From RGIG4097 sp964599875 (GTDB taxonomy: Bacteria > Bacillota > Clostridia > Christensenellales > CAG-917), in assembly GCA_964599875.1 (NCBI GenBank), contig CAZRHE010000013.1:1-48322 (forward strand): a DNA stretch of 48,322 bases, given 5' to 3'. The position numbers and the translations under genes are program-made. A model generated the notes under the pieces. That model was not told where the DNA came from and did not search any database. It saw only the letters and a program-made list of their open reading frames with translations. This document shows, in pieces, positions 23,723 through 32,573 of the stretch; the stretch's first letter is position 1, and each line of letters opens with the position of its first letter.

Positions 23723-24427
23723 TTATCTTTTGAAAGAGAGCAAAAACTGTTTATCTTCGTGTGTAACTCTAAAACTGTCGCGGCATTTGCTTATCGACTT
23801 ATTTATGATGAAGTCGCCGGTTGAATTTTGCTCATAAAACGACAACGTTTCCTCGCGATTTTTTATGAAACATTCGGCAAGAAGCCACGCTCCCGCCATA
23901 TTGACGTAATATTCGTTTTCGTCGGGCAGGGCGTTTAATCTGTCGAAAATGGAAAATAAACGCTGTGTTGTGGTAAAAGAAAACATAATAATTATGCCAA
24001 GCCGTCTTGCAAACGGTAAGGGGGAGGAAAGTAATTCGCCTGAATAATCCCACCATTTGTCCGAGTTATCCTTCGTGATTTTAGGGCGAAACGAATCCGT
24101 CGTGGACCAGTTATCGCACACCGCAATCACTTTCGGAAGATATCGTTTTACGACGTCGAAATCTTTTATGCCGCTCAAGACTGCAACGTAGGTTATCGTA
24201 TCTTCGTAGGCGCGAAAATCGAGGGATTGCAAAAAGGTTTCGTAATCGCCTTTCAGTATTTCTTTTGCTATCAGGCGGATTTTGGGTAGAGGGATTGCAA
24301 GCACCGGCATTTCGGTATTTACGATACGCCGTGTCCATTCTGATTTTTCGGGGATAGACAACGACCGCATATAGTCGTAATATGCGGTCATCGTGTTTTT
24401 GTCTATCGTGTTGAAATCAATCGGCAT
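23723..24427 (-). CDS. AlkD-like DNA alkylation repair protein (HEAT-like)
   Basis: 234 residues, all-helical, with features of the DNA alkylation repair family: CDNWSTTDSF, YVNMAGAWLLAECFI and the C-terminal KSISKCRDSFRVTHEDKQFL. AlkD relatives remove bulky or cationic alkylated bases without flipping them out; in many Clostridia the exact activity is untested. It is the last gene of a three-gene minus-strand operon. Its start shares one base with the upstream stop codon (TAATG). Confidence 0.88.
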   Translation of the reverse strand: MPIDFNTIDKNTMTAYYDYMRSLSIPEKSEWTRRIVNTEMPVLAIPLPKIRLIAKEILKGDYETFLQSLDFRAYEDTITYVAVLSGIKDFDVVKRYLPKVIAVCDNWSTTDSFRPKITKDNSDKWWDYSGELLSSPLPFARRLGIIIMFSFTTTQRLFSIFDRLNALPDENEYYVNMAGAWLLAECFIKNREETLSFYEQNSTGDFIINKSISKCRDSFRVTHEDKQFLLSFKR

Positions 24428-26007
24428 TACGCTCTCCTTTTCAGGACGACTTCGCCTGCGGTGTGAGTGCTATAATTTCCGCTTTCGACTACAGCCTCGC
24501 CGTTGACGAAGACGTATTCTATGCCTTCGGGATTTGCGTCGGGGCGTTTGACGTCCACTTTTACGCCGTCGTAATCGAATACCGTTACGTCCGCAAAGTA
24601 TCCCTCTTTGAGATATCCGCGCTCGGGGATTTCGAATCTGTCCGCAGTCGCGCCCGTCATCTTTCTTACGACGCTTTCGAGAGGGATATTATTGTCGCGC
24701 GCACGCACGAGGAAGTAGGGGAAGCATTGGAAAGTGGAGCCGTTTTGAGTGCCGCTTTCTTCGAGCCACGCATCCGTCATGAATATGGACAAATCGTCCG
24801 TCATGAGGCGGTTGATGATTTCGTCGTTGTAGTATTTGTCGAGATACAATCTGCCCTGACCGTCGCTGAGGTCGACGAGTTTGAGATAGGTGTCGAAATC
24901 GGAAAGTCCTTCTTCTTTTGCGATATCGGATATAAGTCTGCCTTCGTACTTTTCGTAACCTTTGCCGATATACGCTACGGTGAAGTCGCAGAAATCCAAC
25001 CCGAGAAGTTTTTTGGTGAGATAGGTCATCACGCGCAATTTGAAGATATTGAAAGGTTTTTTGCGGTCATTTTTGTCGAGCGCCATATACCAAGGCGGCA
25101 TGACGATTGTGATGACGGACGCACCGTAAGTGAACGCATAGTTGTCGTATGCAATCTTATATCCCTTTTTGTTGTAATCGTGGAACTTTTTGAGCATGGG
25201 CTCGACGCTGGGCCACGAGGACGTCCCCGTGAAAATCAAGTGGCTGTATTCCATTTTGCACTTGGATTGTTCCATGATATCGATGACTTCGTCGAGAGCG
25301 ATTTCGATATGCGGTTTGGAGATGAGGGGATAGCCGAGTGCGACTTTAGAGCAGGCGCGCGGGTGCACGGTTACTATGCCGTCGTATTTTGCGATTTCTG
25401 ACGCAAACGCCACGAGTTCGTCTTTTTTGGAATACATCCCGGGCTCGTACATAAAACCGAAACTGCCGCCGAAAGCACCGTTTTCCATTGCCTCGTCGAC
25501 GAGTTTCATTTCGGCTGCGATTTGCTCTTTCGTGAGAGGTTCGGGGTTGTATCCCGATATGCTGATTCTCGTCGTTCCGTGTCCGACGAGGGGAATCATA
25601 TTGACGAAAAGTTTGCCTTTCGCATTCTCGACGAACGCCTTAAACGCCCCCGGGTTTTTGGCGTGGAATAAGCCCCCGCCGACCTTGTCTTTATACTTGC
25701 TGTCGTCCGCAATCCCGAAGGGGGAGAAGCCGCAGTTGCCCGTGATTTGAGTGGTGATACCCTGGCGGATGAACGGCTTATAATATTCTTCCGCATTTGG
25801 ATAATCGTAGAAGAAATCGTTGTGAGAGTGTGCGTCGATAAATCCCGGCGCAATAGACAATCCCGTGCAATCGATGGTTTTATCTGCTGAAACCGACAGA
25901 TTAACCCCGACTTTTGCGATTTTGTTGCCGTCAATCAAGACGTCGCCGACGAAAGGCTTTTTGCCGGAGCCGTCTATGACGAGCCCGTTTTTTAGAAGAG
26001 TTGTCAT
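24427..26007 (-). CDS. N-acyl-D-amino-acid deacylase / D-aminoacylase-like amidohydrolase
   Basis: 526-residue amidohydrolase. The metal-binding HSHND motif follows APGFIDA near residue 60, and GNCGFSPFG supplies the conserved Cys. His residues in VHPRA and YSHLIF and the Asp in FMTDAWLEESG complete the site. The family cleaves N-acyl groups from D-amino acids, or related cyclic or acylated compounds. A GGGGGAA site precedes its start, 19 bases after the alpha-galactosidase. Why a GH27 and a deacylase are linked is unclear; joint salvage of cell-wall or dietary conjugates is a guess. Confidence 0.88.
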   Translation of the reverse strand: MTTLLKNGLVIDGSGKKPFVGDVLIDGNKIAKVGVNLSVSADKTIDCTGLSIAPGFIDAHSHNDFFYDYPNAEEYYKPFIRQGITTQITGNCGFSPFGIADDSKYKDKVGGGLFHAKNPGAFKAFVENAKGKLFVNMIPLVGHGTTRISISGYNPEPLTKEQIAAEMKLVDEAMENGAFGGSFGFMYEPGMYSKKDELVAFASEIAKYDGIVTVHPRACSKVALGYPLISKPHIEIALDEVIDIMEQSKCKMEYSHLIFTGTSSWPSVEPMLKKFHDYNKKGYKIAYDNYAFTYGASVITIVMPPWYMALDKNDRKKPFNIFKLRVMTYLTKKLLGLDFCDFTVAYIGKGYEKYEGRLISDIAKEEGLSDFDTYLKLVDLSDGQGRLYLDKYYNDEIINRLMTDDLSIFMTDAWLEESGTQNGSTFQCFPYFLVRARDNNIPLESVVRKMTGATADRFEIPERGYLKEGYFADVTVFDYDGVKVDVKRPDANPEGIEYVFVNGEAVVESGNYSTHTAGEVVLKRRA

Positions 26008-26026
26008 GGTTGTTCCCCCTTTTTAT

Positions 26027-27649
26027 TTATTTTATTATGAACGCCGCGACGGCGTCTTTATCAAGAGTCGCGCGGACGACGTTTCCGTCTAATGCCACGT
26101 CTCCGACGACGGGCGTGAGTATGGGTGTTTTTCCGAGTTTTGCGTTTACGTATTCGTCTTTGTTCAAGGCGGATAAGTTGAATTTGACACTCTTCTTTCC
26201 GCCGATTTTATTGAAGAAACACACTGCGATAGAGCCGTCCGCAAGCGGTTTTGCAAGCACGTCTACGCATCCTTTTTTCACTCTCTTCGCTTGCTTGCCG
26301 AGTGTGTCTTGATTGATTGAAATAAGGGACTTATTAGTGACGATATCCTTTACGCCGTCCGTCATATTGCGCAGGTCGTTGCCGAGGACGAGGGGTGCGT
26401 TCATAAAGCACCAAAGGGTGAAATGGGATAAGTTTTGGTCGTACGTGAGTTTGCCGTTGCCGACTTCGAGCATATCGGGGTCGTTGAAATGTCCCGCGGA
26501 AGAATACTTATAAAGTTTGACGTTGTGGGAATAGATGATTTTTATCCATTGCCAAATAGGACGGATATCCGGTGTAGTGCGCCACATATTGCCCGCGGTT
26601 TTTCCCCATTCGTACGGCTTGTTGAATCCCCATTCGCAGATTGAAAACAGGATGGGTTTGACTGCCGCTCCTTTTTCTTCCGCGACTTTTTCGGAAGCGG
26701 ATTTAAGTGCGTTTGCCATGCGGCGATAAAGAAGTATTGCGCTGTCCTGTTTGTTCCCGACGGGGTTGTATAGTTTAATAGTATTCGCACCCTTTTTCAA
26801 AGGTAACACGGTTTGAAATCTTGCAACGTAATTGTAAGGTTTTTGTGCGGGGAATTCGATTTCGCGATATTCTCCGCCCGCCTCGACGATTAAATATTTT
26901 TCATATTTTCCTTTTTTGCGGATATTGACGGTGACGACGTAATCGCCGTCCGCTTCTACAACGACGTTTTTGAAGGTTAGCGCGCCTTTGCCTGCGTCAA
27001 GTCCCGACACGTGCAATCCGCCCTCGACGCGAGAGTCTTTCATAAATCTTGCAAGTCCCGAAATCACGCCGTTCGAGCAACTGTAAAAAGTGCCGTTTTT
27101 GCTCCCGACGGGTGCGACGGTGATTCCGTATACGAGGGGTGCGTAGACGGGGAGGGGAATATTGTGGCAGAAGTCGTATTTGAAATATTCTACGCCCCAA
27201 TTTGCCATGGTGTACGCATCCGCTTTTTCTCTGTTTAGAGAGGCGGGCAAGTCCTCGCAGGTCAGCGTGCCGTTCGAGGAATAAAGACCGAGTTTAAGTC
27301 CGAGTGAATTGATTTTTTCGACGAGGGAAGGGATTCCCGATACGAAGTTAATATAATCTCCGACCAAGTTTCCGTTTTCGTCGCGGTTGTTTGATTGCCA
27401 GCAGTCGTCCACGTTGACGTAGACGTAGCCCGCGTCTTTAAGCCCTTTATCGACCATTGCTTTTGCGACGTCGTAAATCAAGTCTTCGGTTATTTGCCCT
27501 CTGAAAGTATTCCAACTCGACCAGCCCATAAGGGGAGTCTTTCGCGCGCCGTTGTCGTATTCCGTCCTTTCGGGGACGTCTGATACTCGTTTTGCGCCGA
27601 ATAGCAAGTTGCGAATAAAACAAATGGGGCATGCGCCGTTTCTTTTCAT
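26027..27649 (-). CDS. GH27 alpha-galactosidase with inserted beta-sandwich domain
   Basis: 540 residues. The GH27 catalytic barrel starts at TPLMGWSSWNTF (about 38-49), has VNVDDCWQ about 79-85, the nucleophile Asp in YFKYDFC about 155-161 and the acid/base region HFNDPDML about 387-394. Between beta-strand 4 and the ICEWG strand, roughly residues 165-330, lies an extra domain. It resembles a carbohydrate-binding beta-sandwich (ADGDYVVTVNIRKKGKY, LPLKKGANTIKLYN). There is no signal peptide, so it probably acts on imported alpha-galactosides. It starts after GAGGTCA, heads the operon and ends in a C-terminal beta domain. Confidence 0.92.
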   Translation of the reverse strand: MKRNGACPICFIRNLLFGAKRVSDVPERTEYDNGARKTPLMGWSSWNTFRGQITEDLIYDVAKAMVDKGLKDAGYVYVNVDDCWQSNNRDENGNLVGDYINFVSGIPSLVEKINSLGLKLGLYSSNGTLTCEDLPASLNREKADAYTMANWGVEYFKYDFCHNIPLPVYAPLVYGITVAPVGSKNGTFYSCSNGVISGLARFMKDSRVEGGLHVSGLDAGKGALTFKNVVVEADGDYVVTVNIRKKGKYEKYLIVEAGGEYREIEFPAQKPYNYVARFQTVLPLKKGANTIKLYNPVGNKQDSAILLYRRMANALKSASEKVAEEKGAAVKPILFSICEWGFNKPYEWGKTAGNMWRTTPDIRPIWQWIKIIYSHNVKLYKYSSAGHFNDPDMLEVGNGKLTYDQNLSHFTLWCFMNAPLVLGNDLRNMTDGVKDIVTNKSLISINQDTLGKQAKRVKKGCVDVLAKPLADGSIAVCFFNKIGGKKSVKFNLSALNKDEYVNAKLGKTPILTPVVGDVALDGNVVRATLDKDAVAAFIIK

Positions 27650-27676
27650 AATGACCTCGCATTGTTTTCTGATACT

Positions 27677-27706
27677 ATTTTATCAAACGAGCGGCATATT
27701 TGTAAA
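27677..27706 (-). promoter_or_regulatory. Promoter of the GH27 operon
   Basis: On the minus strand: -35 TTTACA, 18 bases, -10 TAAAAT, about 28 bases before the GH27 ATG. Confidence 0.6.
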
Positions 27707-27723
27707 GAGTGAAATTTATAGAA

Positions 27724-27752
27724 AAAAGCGCCTGCCAAGCAGACGCCTTTTT
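27724..27752 (-). terminator. Terminator after hsp20
   Basis: An 8-base stem (27728-27735 with about 27739-27746, one mismatch) is flanked on the minus strand by a T run. Confidence 0.75.
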
Positions 27753-27842
27753 CTTTAGGGATATTATTATGGAGAGAACATTATCATTTTCTTATGCGTT
27801 GATTAACCTAACGTTAAAATAGATTAATCGGCGCAAATTTTT

Positions 27843-28265
27843 TTAGTCGATATTGATGCCGTGTTTTGCGGGTTTCTTGCGCTCTTCCTTGGGGATAGAA
27901 ACCGAAAGGATGCCGTTTGCGTAGTTTGCTTTGATGAGGGATTCGTCGATGTCGCCGACGTAGTAACTTCTTTGGCAAGATACGCTTCTTTCTTTGCGGA
28001 TATAGTTATGCTTGCCCTCTTCTTTTTCGTCCTTTTCCGCTCTGATGGTGACGTACTCGTTTTCGTAGTCGAGGGAGATATTCTTTTTGTCAAAGCCCGG
28101 AAGTTCGACTTCGAGGGTATAATCGTTTTCGTTTTCCTTGATGTCCGTCTTCATGCTATCGAATTTCTCGTCGTAGAAGAGGGGACGGAAGAAACCGTCG
28201 AATGCGTCCGAAAAGAAGTTGTCGACCACGTTGTCGCGATTGTATTTGGTGATATAAGTTTTCAT
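27843..28265 (-). CDS. Small heat-shock protein Hsp20 (alpha-crystallin family)
   Basis: 140 residues from the ATG at 28265, which follows AAAGGAG; a longer frame to 28355 has no supporting site. The alpha-crystallin domain runs from about residue 40 to the end, with YTLEVELPGFDKKNISLDY and the ANYANGILSVSIPK strand. A short C-terminal extension (KKPAKHGINID) includes an I-x-I motif. It holds unfolding proteins in a refoldable state. Two CIRCE-type operators lie upstream, so HrcA control is expected, which is less usual for hsp20 than for groESL or dnaK. Confidence 0.95.
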   Translation of the reverse strand: MKTYITKYNRDNVVDNFFSDAFDGFFRPLFYDEKFDSMKTDIKENENDYTLEVELPGFDKKNISLDYENEYVTIRAEKDEKEEGKHNYIRKERSVSCQRSYYVGDIDESLIKANYANGILSVSIPKEERKKPAKHGINID

Positions 28266-28292
28266 ATTCAGTACTCCTTTCGTCGAGGGGAT

Positions 28293-28319
28293 CTGGCACT
28301 TCTCGTGGTTGAGTGTTGG
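28293..28319 (-). promoter_or_regulatory. Second, degenerate CIRCE-like operator
   Basis: Two 9-base arms separated by exactly 9 bases, each matching the CIRCE consensus at 6 of 9 positions. It lies in the hsp20 leader, 19 bases from the strong CIRCE. Correct spacing, weak arms. Confidence 0.4.
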
Positions 28320-28338
28320 CAAACTATCTTTTAGTCTG

Positions 28339-28365
28339 TTAGCACTCTCGCCCATCGACTGCTAA
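28339..28365 (-). promoter_or_regulatory. CIRCE operator (HrcA binding site) of hsp20
   Basis: TTAGCACTC, 9 bases, GACTGCTAA: one mismatch to the CIRCE consensus. It directly follows the -10 region, the standard place for HrcA repression. Confidence 0.92.
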
Positions 28366-28394
28366 TATAATAACACGTCTGCCGTGAATGTCAA
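28364..28394 (-). promoter_or_regulatory. Promoter of hsp20
   Basis: Perfect -35 TTGACA on the minus strand (28389-28394), followed after 18-19 bases by an AT-rich -10 (TTATAT/TATATT) that touches the CIRCE element. Confidence 0.75.
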
Positions 28395-28486
28395 TAGTTT
28401 TTGCAAAAATTTTTAAAATATTTTTTATTTCGTAACAAATTTGCGATTTTGTCGGCTAAATGCACCCGAGGGTTAAAAAATCCTTA

Positions 28487-28515
28487 TTTACAACTATCAA
28501 TCTATGTTTTATAAT
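28487..28515 (+). promoter_or_regulatory. Promoter of the FGGY kinase gene
   Basis: -35 TTTACA at 28487-28492, 17 bases, -10 TATAAT at 28510-28515. Confidence 0.8.
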
Positions 28516-28547
28516 ATATTTATTCAAAAGATCACGTGAGGTTAATT

Positions 28548-30149
28548 ATGAGCAAATACGTCGTCGCATACGACATTGGTACAACCGGCGTCAAAACTTG
28601 TCTTTTCGAAATCGACAAGGATATCAAGATGCTTGCAGCGGCAAGCGAAGGGTATAAACTTTACGTCCTCGACAACGGCGGGGCGGAACAAGACCCCGAC
28701 GAATGGTGGGAGGCTATGCGCTCGACGACGCGCACTATTTTCTCCAAAACCGACGTAACTCCCGATAAAGTAGAAGGCATTTCTTTCTGCTCTCAAGCGC
28801 AAGGACTCGTACTTGTGGATAAGGACGGCAACGCAATCCGTCGCGCGTTCAGTTATATGGACCAACGCGCCGTGCAAGAAATAAAAGAAGGCTTTCAATT
28901 CGGTCTTCAAATCCCGGGACTCGGAAATATTCGTAAACTTCTTCCCGCGCTTATTATCACGAGTGCGGCACCCGTGTCCGTCAAAGACCCCGTTTGGAAG
29001 TATAATTGGGTGAAGAAACACGAACCCGATAACTTCAAAAAAGTTCATAAGTGGCTCGACGTCAAAGAATATCTCATTTGCAGAATGACGGGCGAATTTG
29101 TCATGACTTACGACAGTGCTTTCGGCACCCTCATGTACGATTACAAAAATAAACGCTTTTCAAAGACCGTTTGCAAATCTTTCGGCGTAAATATCGAACA
29201 TATGCCCAAACTTATTTCCTCTACGGATTGCGCGGGTACCCTCACCGAAAAGGCGGCGACCGAACTCGGTCTTGCTCCCGGAATCAAAGTCTACGGCGGC
29301 GGCATGGACGCAAACCTCATCGGCGTCGGCGCAGGTAGCACCGCTCTCGGCGATACGCACGTTTATAGCGGCACTTCGGGCTGGATTGGCACGATAACCG
29401 ACAAACCCGCCGTCGATGTAACCACTATGATTGCGGCGGTCGTGGCTGCTCAACCCAGTAAATATAATTATTTTGCGGAACTCGAAACTTCGGGTAAGTG
29501 CCTCGAATGGGTTAAAGACCATATCGCACTCGACGAAGTGGGTATCTATATCGAAAAGAAACATATCACCGACGATATCGAAAAGAGATATCTCAACCTT
29601 TATCAATATATGACCACGATAGTGGACGACGCGCCCGCGGGTAGCGGCGGCGTTATTTTCACTCCGTGGCTCCACGGCAACAGATGTCCGTTCGAAGACC
29701 CCAACGCAAGAGGAATGTTCTTCAATATTTCGCTTGAAACGGGCAAAACAGAACTCATCCGTGCAGTCCTCGAAGGCGTTTGCTATCATAAACGTTGGAT
29801 GCTCGAAGCCTCTGCAAAGAAAGTCAAACCCTCCGAGAAAATCCGTTTCGTCGGCGGCGGCGCCCTCGACGATTTCACTTGCCAACTCCTTGCGGATATC
29901 ACGGGACACACCGTTGAAACCGTCAACAGCCCTCAAAACGTCGGCGCGGTAGGCGCGGCGGCTTGCGCGGGCATCGGCTTGGGACTCATCCCCGACTTTG
30001 AAAAAGTCAAGGAATTCATCCCCGTCCGCAAGACTTTCACTCCCGACCTCAAAGTCAAAGCGGAAGTGTACGACAAAGGATTCGAAGTTTTCAAAAACCT
30101 CTACAAGTCCAACAAGAAAAACTTCGCCCTCCTCAACTCCCAAAAGTAA
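28548..30149 (+). CDS. xylB: FGGY-family carbohydrate kinase (xylulokinase-like)
   Basis: 533 residues from the ATG at 28548, preceded by GTGAGG. It has the two ribonuclease-H-like ATPase domains of FGGY kinases: DIGTTGVKTCLFE at the start, the GGGMDANLIGVGAG phosphate loop, TSGWIG, and the C-terminal RFVGGGALDDFTCQLLADITG signature. Overall it is closest to xylulokinases, which make xylulose 5-phosphate, but other pentuloses are possible. It is a single-gene unit with a strong promoter and terminator. No isomerase or sugar transporter gene adjoins it. Confidence 0.85.
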   Translation: MSKYVVAYDIGTTGVKTCLFEIDKDIKMLAAASEGYKLYVLDNGGAEQDPDEWWEAMRSTTRTIFSKTDVTPDKVEGISFCSQAQGLVLVDKDGNAIRRAFSYMDQRAVQEIKEGFQFGLQIPGLGNIRKLLPALIITSAAPVSVKDPVWKYNWVKKHEPDNFKKVHKWLDVKEYLICRMTGEFVMTYDSAFGTLMYDYKNKRFSKTVCKSFGVNIEHMPKLISSTDCAGTLTEKAATELGLAPGIKVYGGGMDANLIGVGAGSTALGDTHVYSGTSGWIGTITDKPAVDVTTMIAAVVAAQPSKYNYFAELETSGKCLEWVKDHIALDEVGIYIEKKHITDDIEKRYLNLYQYMTTIVDDAPAGSGGVIFTPWLHGNRCPFEDPNARGMFFNISLETGKTELIRAVLEGVCYHKRWMLEASAKKVKPSEKIRFVGGGALDDFTCQLLADITGHTVETVNSPQNVGAVGAAACAGIGLGLIPDFEKVKEFIPVRKTFTPDLKVKAEVYDKGFEVFKNLYKSNKKNFALLNSQK

Positions 30150-30169
30150 ATCCGATTTCCCAACAATCC

Positions 30170-30200
30170 AAAACCCCGCCACCGCGGGGTTTTCTTTTTG
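30170..30200 (+). terminator. Terminator after the FGGY kinase
   Basis: Perfect 10-base arms 30170-30179 and 30184-30193, 4-base loop, T-rich tail. Confidence 0.92.
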
Positions 30201-30206
30201 CGGCGC

Positions 30207-30231
30207 AAAACCCACCGAATGAATCGGTGGG
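30207..30231 (-). terminator. Terminator after the M1-type peptidase gene
   Basis: Eight-base arms 30211-30218 and 30224-30231 with a 5-base loop; on the minus strand four T's follow. Confidence 0.75.
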
Positions 30232-30257
30232 TGCGAATTTTACGGGCGGAGAAGTGA

Positions 30258-31667
30258 TTAAGATATGATTTCTTTGCCGTTTAGAAAGGTGAGAATGATT
30301 TTACCTGATTTGGGACTTGCGGCGTCGAAAGCGGATATTAGGTCGTCGACGGTGGCTATTTCGTAGGCGTTGTCGCGATAGTATGCGGATAGGGCGGAGA
30401 GAAGTTTTTCATCGCCTATAACGGAGCGGAGCGTGTCGAATAGGATTGCACCTTTGACGTACGAGGTCAAAACGTAGTCCGTCGGCGTTACTTCGTACAC
30501 GGACGAGGTCATAGAGAGGGATTCCGCGGACGATTTCCATTTTGAATAAGAAGAGTAGGCGTCGGACATGAAGTCTGAATACAAGTCTTCTCTATCGGTT
30601 AGGGCATAGAAATATGCTGTTGAAAATTCCGTCAAGCCTTCATCGAGCCAACTTTCGCGGATTTGGTCGTTGCCTACGACGTTATACCACCACTGATGGG
30701 CGGTTTCGTGAATAACGGTTTCGTTTGAGGCGGTAGGCGTAACGATTGAAAGTCCGCCATATTCCATTCCGCCTGCGGGGAGTGGCGCGCGGACGAGGGT
30801 GTACGTTTTGTAAGGATATTCGCCGAATGCGGAAGAAAAGGTTTCGATTGCTTTCACCGCAACGGACAACGCGTCGTCTTCGCCAAAATAGAAATAATTT
30901 ACGGTTACGCCGTTTTGAGTTACGGCGGAAGAAGTCTTAAAATAAGAGGATAACACAAGGGCGAAATCGCGAATTTTTTCCGCGGTTATTACGCTTGTTT
31001 TTATGCCGTCCGATTCTTCCGTTACGCATATTTCGGGCGTCGCCGCAACGAAAGAAGAGGGGTAGTCTATCGTAACGTAATAATCCGCCGCGTCAAGACA
31101 AAACGGGTCACCCGTCGAGGTGTATCCGTCCTCTAACCACGCGCCGTCTTTCATTGCGCATAGCACAGGATAAAAGCCCGTAAGGTTGACCGTCTTATCG
31201 TTTTTGCCAAACCTTGCGATGCAATTTGGGATTGCGACTTCGGCTGAAATCACAAGGTTTATAGTATCTCCTTCTTTGGCGGCGACGGGGACGGAAAGAA
31301 TAGAGTCGTCTTGTCCGCGAATTTCAAAATCGCGGTTTTGTCTGTCGATTTTCACGGATAAAACGTCGATTTTGCCGAAAGCCGAAACTTTTGCCCATTC
31401 GTTTTCGCTGATTGGAGCGGACGAAACGGAGGATGAAAACGCATTCGGATATAGGTGCAATTTGACGTCTTGCAGGTCGCACGTTGCGGAAAACGTCAGG
31501 TCTTCGACAAGGGATAACGAGTTTTCGCCGTCGTATGACAGAGTCAAATCGTAACACGGATTTTCAAGGGTAGCAGTGTGCGTGTCGTCTTGGTTGCACG
31601 CAGTGAAAACCGTAGCCAATACGACGGCGCATATGGATATCAGAAACAACAAAAGTAGTCTTTTCAT
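30258..31667 (-). CDS. M1-family (gluzincin) aminopeptidase-like lipoprotein
   Basis: 469 residues. A signal peptide ends in the lipobox FTAC with lipidated Cys about 24, so the protein is anchored on the outside of the membrane. The M1 exopeptidase motif appears as GGMEYGG (about 299-305). The zinc site is HETAH (320-324) with Glu about 343 in WLDEGLTEF, the canonical 18-residue spacing. The N-terminal half is the beta-rich M1 domain. It probably trims extracellular peptides. Its start overlaps the stop of the PRC-barrel gene by 4 bases, so the two are coupled. Confidence 0.9.
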   Translation of the reverse strand: MKRLLLLFLISICAVVLATVFTACNQDDTHTATLENPCYDLTLSYDGENSLSLVEDLTFSATCDLQDVKLHLYPNAFSSSVSSAPISENEWAKVSAFGKIDVLSVKIDRQNRDFEIRGQDDSILSVPVAAKEGDTINLVISAEVAIPNCIARFGKNDKTVNLTGFYPVLCAMKDGAWLEDGYTSTGDPFCLDAADYYVTIDYPSSFVAATPEICVTEESDGIKTSVITAEKIRDFALVLSSYFKTSSAVTQNGVTVNYFYFGEDDALSVAVKAIETFSSAFGEYPYKTYTLVRAPLPAGGMEYGGLSIVTPTASNETVIHETAHQWWYNVVGNDQIRESWLDEGLTEFSTAYFYALTDREDLYSDFMSDAYSSYSKWKSSAESLSMTSSVYEVTPTDYVLTSYVKGAILFDTLRSVIGDEKLLSALSAYYRDNAYEIATVDDLISAFDAASPKSGKIILTFLNGKEIIS

Positions 31668-32407
31668 TTTGAATTTAAGGTTAGGTCGAGAAGTTTGCCG
31701 TGCGCTCTTGCTTTTTCGACGAGGTCAACGGTAACGTAAGTGTTTGCGGGAGCAAGCAATTCTCCCGAATATGAAACTAAATCCGCAGTCAAAATTCTGC
31801 CGAGCAGGAAGTTATAGTCGCTTATTATTCTGGGCGGCACGAATGTGTTTTCGAGTGTGACTTTTATGGTGGCGGGAGGAATTATCGCACCGTCGCTTTC
31901 TTCGGATGGCGGATTTTCTATTTGTGATAGCGTGAAGACGGAGGCGTCTTCAACGGCAAGAGATGAAAAATCCGCTTTTTGTTTTCGCGGTTTGCGGTTT
32001 TCTTTGAGGATTACGACCTCTCCTACTCCTTTGATTTCGGCGGGAGAGATTTCCGCACTCGTCGTTTTGAAGATTGCGATTCTGCCTTTTTCATCGAAAG
32101 AAAAGTCCGTGATTTTGCCTTTTGACACTCCGAAAGGGGTATAGACGATTTTGTGAAGCACAGAAGAAAACGCAGTGGGGTCTATATCCGACTTGCTTAT
32201 AAGTCCAACTTCGTCCTCTACGACCGCTACGTCTTCGACGCTTTTCAGCGCGGACAAGGGGATGAGAAAGGGATTGTTTCCGTCCGTGACGAAATATGCA
32301 ATTTTTTTGCAGTTTTCATACAAAATTGCGTCCGTGATTTTGCCGATGATGGCGCAGTCTGTTTTTGATAAAACTTCGACGCCGTCGAACGTAGAAAATG
32401 AAATCAT
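31664..32407 (-). CDS. PRC-barrel domain protein
   Basis: 247 residues from the ATG at 32407, after GAGGTG; the frame runs upstream into the DnaA-box region without support. Two PRC-barrel modules are visible: GVEVLSKTDCAIIGKITDAI near the start and YTPFGVSKGKITDFSFDEKG about residue 90. A C-terminal beta-rich segment follows. Related YlmC/YmxH proteins are linked to sporulation in Firmicutes, which fits the divergent neighbour cwlD, but no activity is known. It is first gene of the pair with the M1-type lipoprotein. Confidence 0.8.
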   Translation of the reverse strand: MISFSTFDGVEVLSKTDCAIIGKITDAILYENCKKIAYFVTDGNNPFLIPLSALKSVEDVAVVEDEVGLISKSDIDPTAFSSVLHKIVYTPFGVSKGKITDFSFDEKGRIAIFKTTSAEISPAEIKGVGEVVILKENRKPRKQKADFSSLAVEDASVFTLSQIENPPSEESDGAIIPPATIKVTLENTFVPPRIISDYNFLLGRILTADLVSYSGELLAPANTYVTVDLVEKARAHGKLLDLTLNSK

Positions 32408-32573
32408 AGTCTTCACCTCTCGAAAAGATATGACGCGAAAAATCCGTTTATGACGACAAAAGCGCAAAACGCGGGTTTTAACGATAAAAAATGCTCGAAA
32501 ACAAGGTAATTTTTGCGTATGCGCGCAAAGAGTATATGAAACCGATTCTGTGAAAAATGCGGAGTAATCCACC

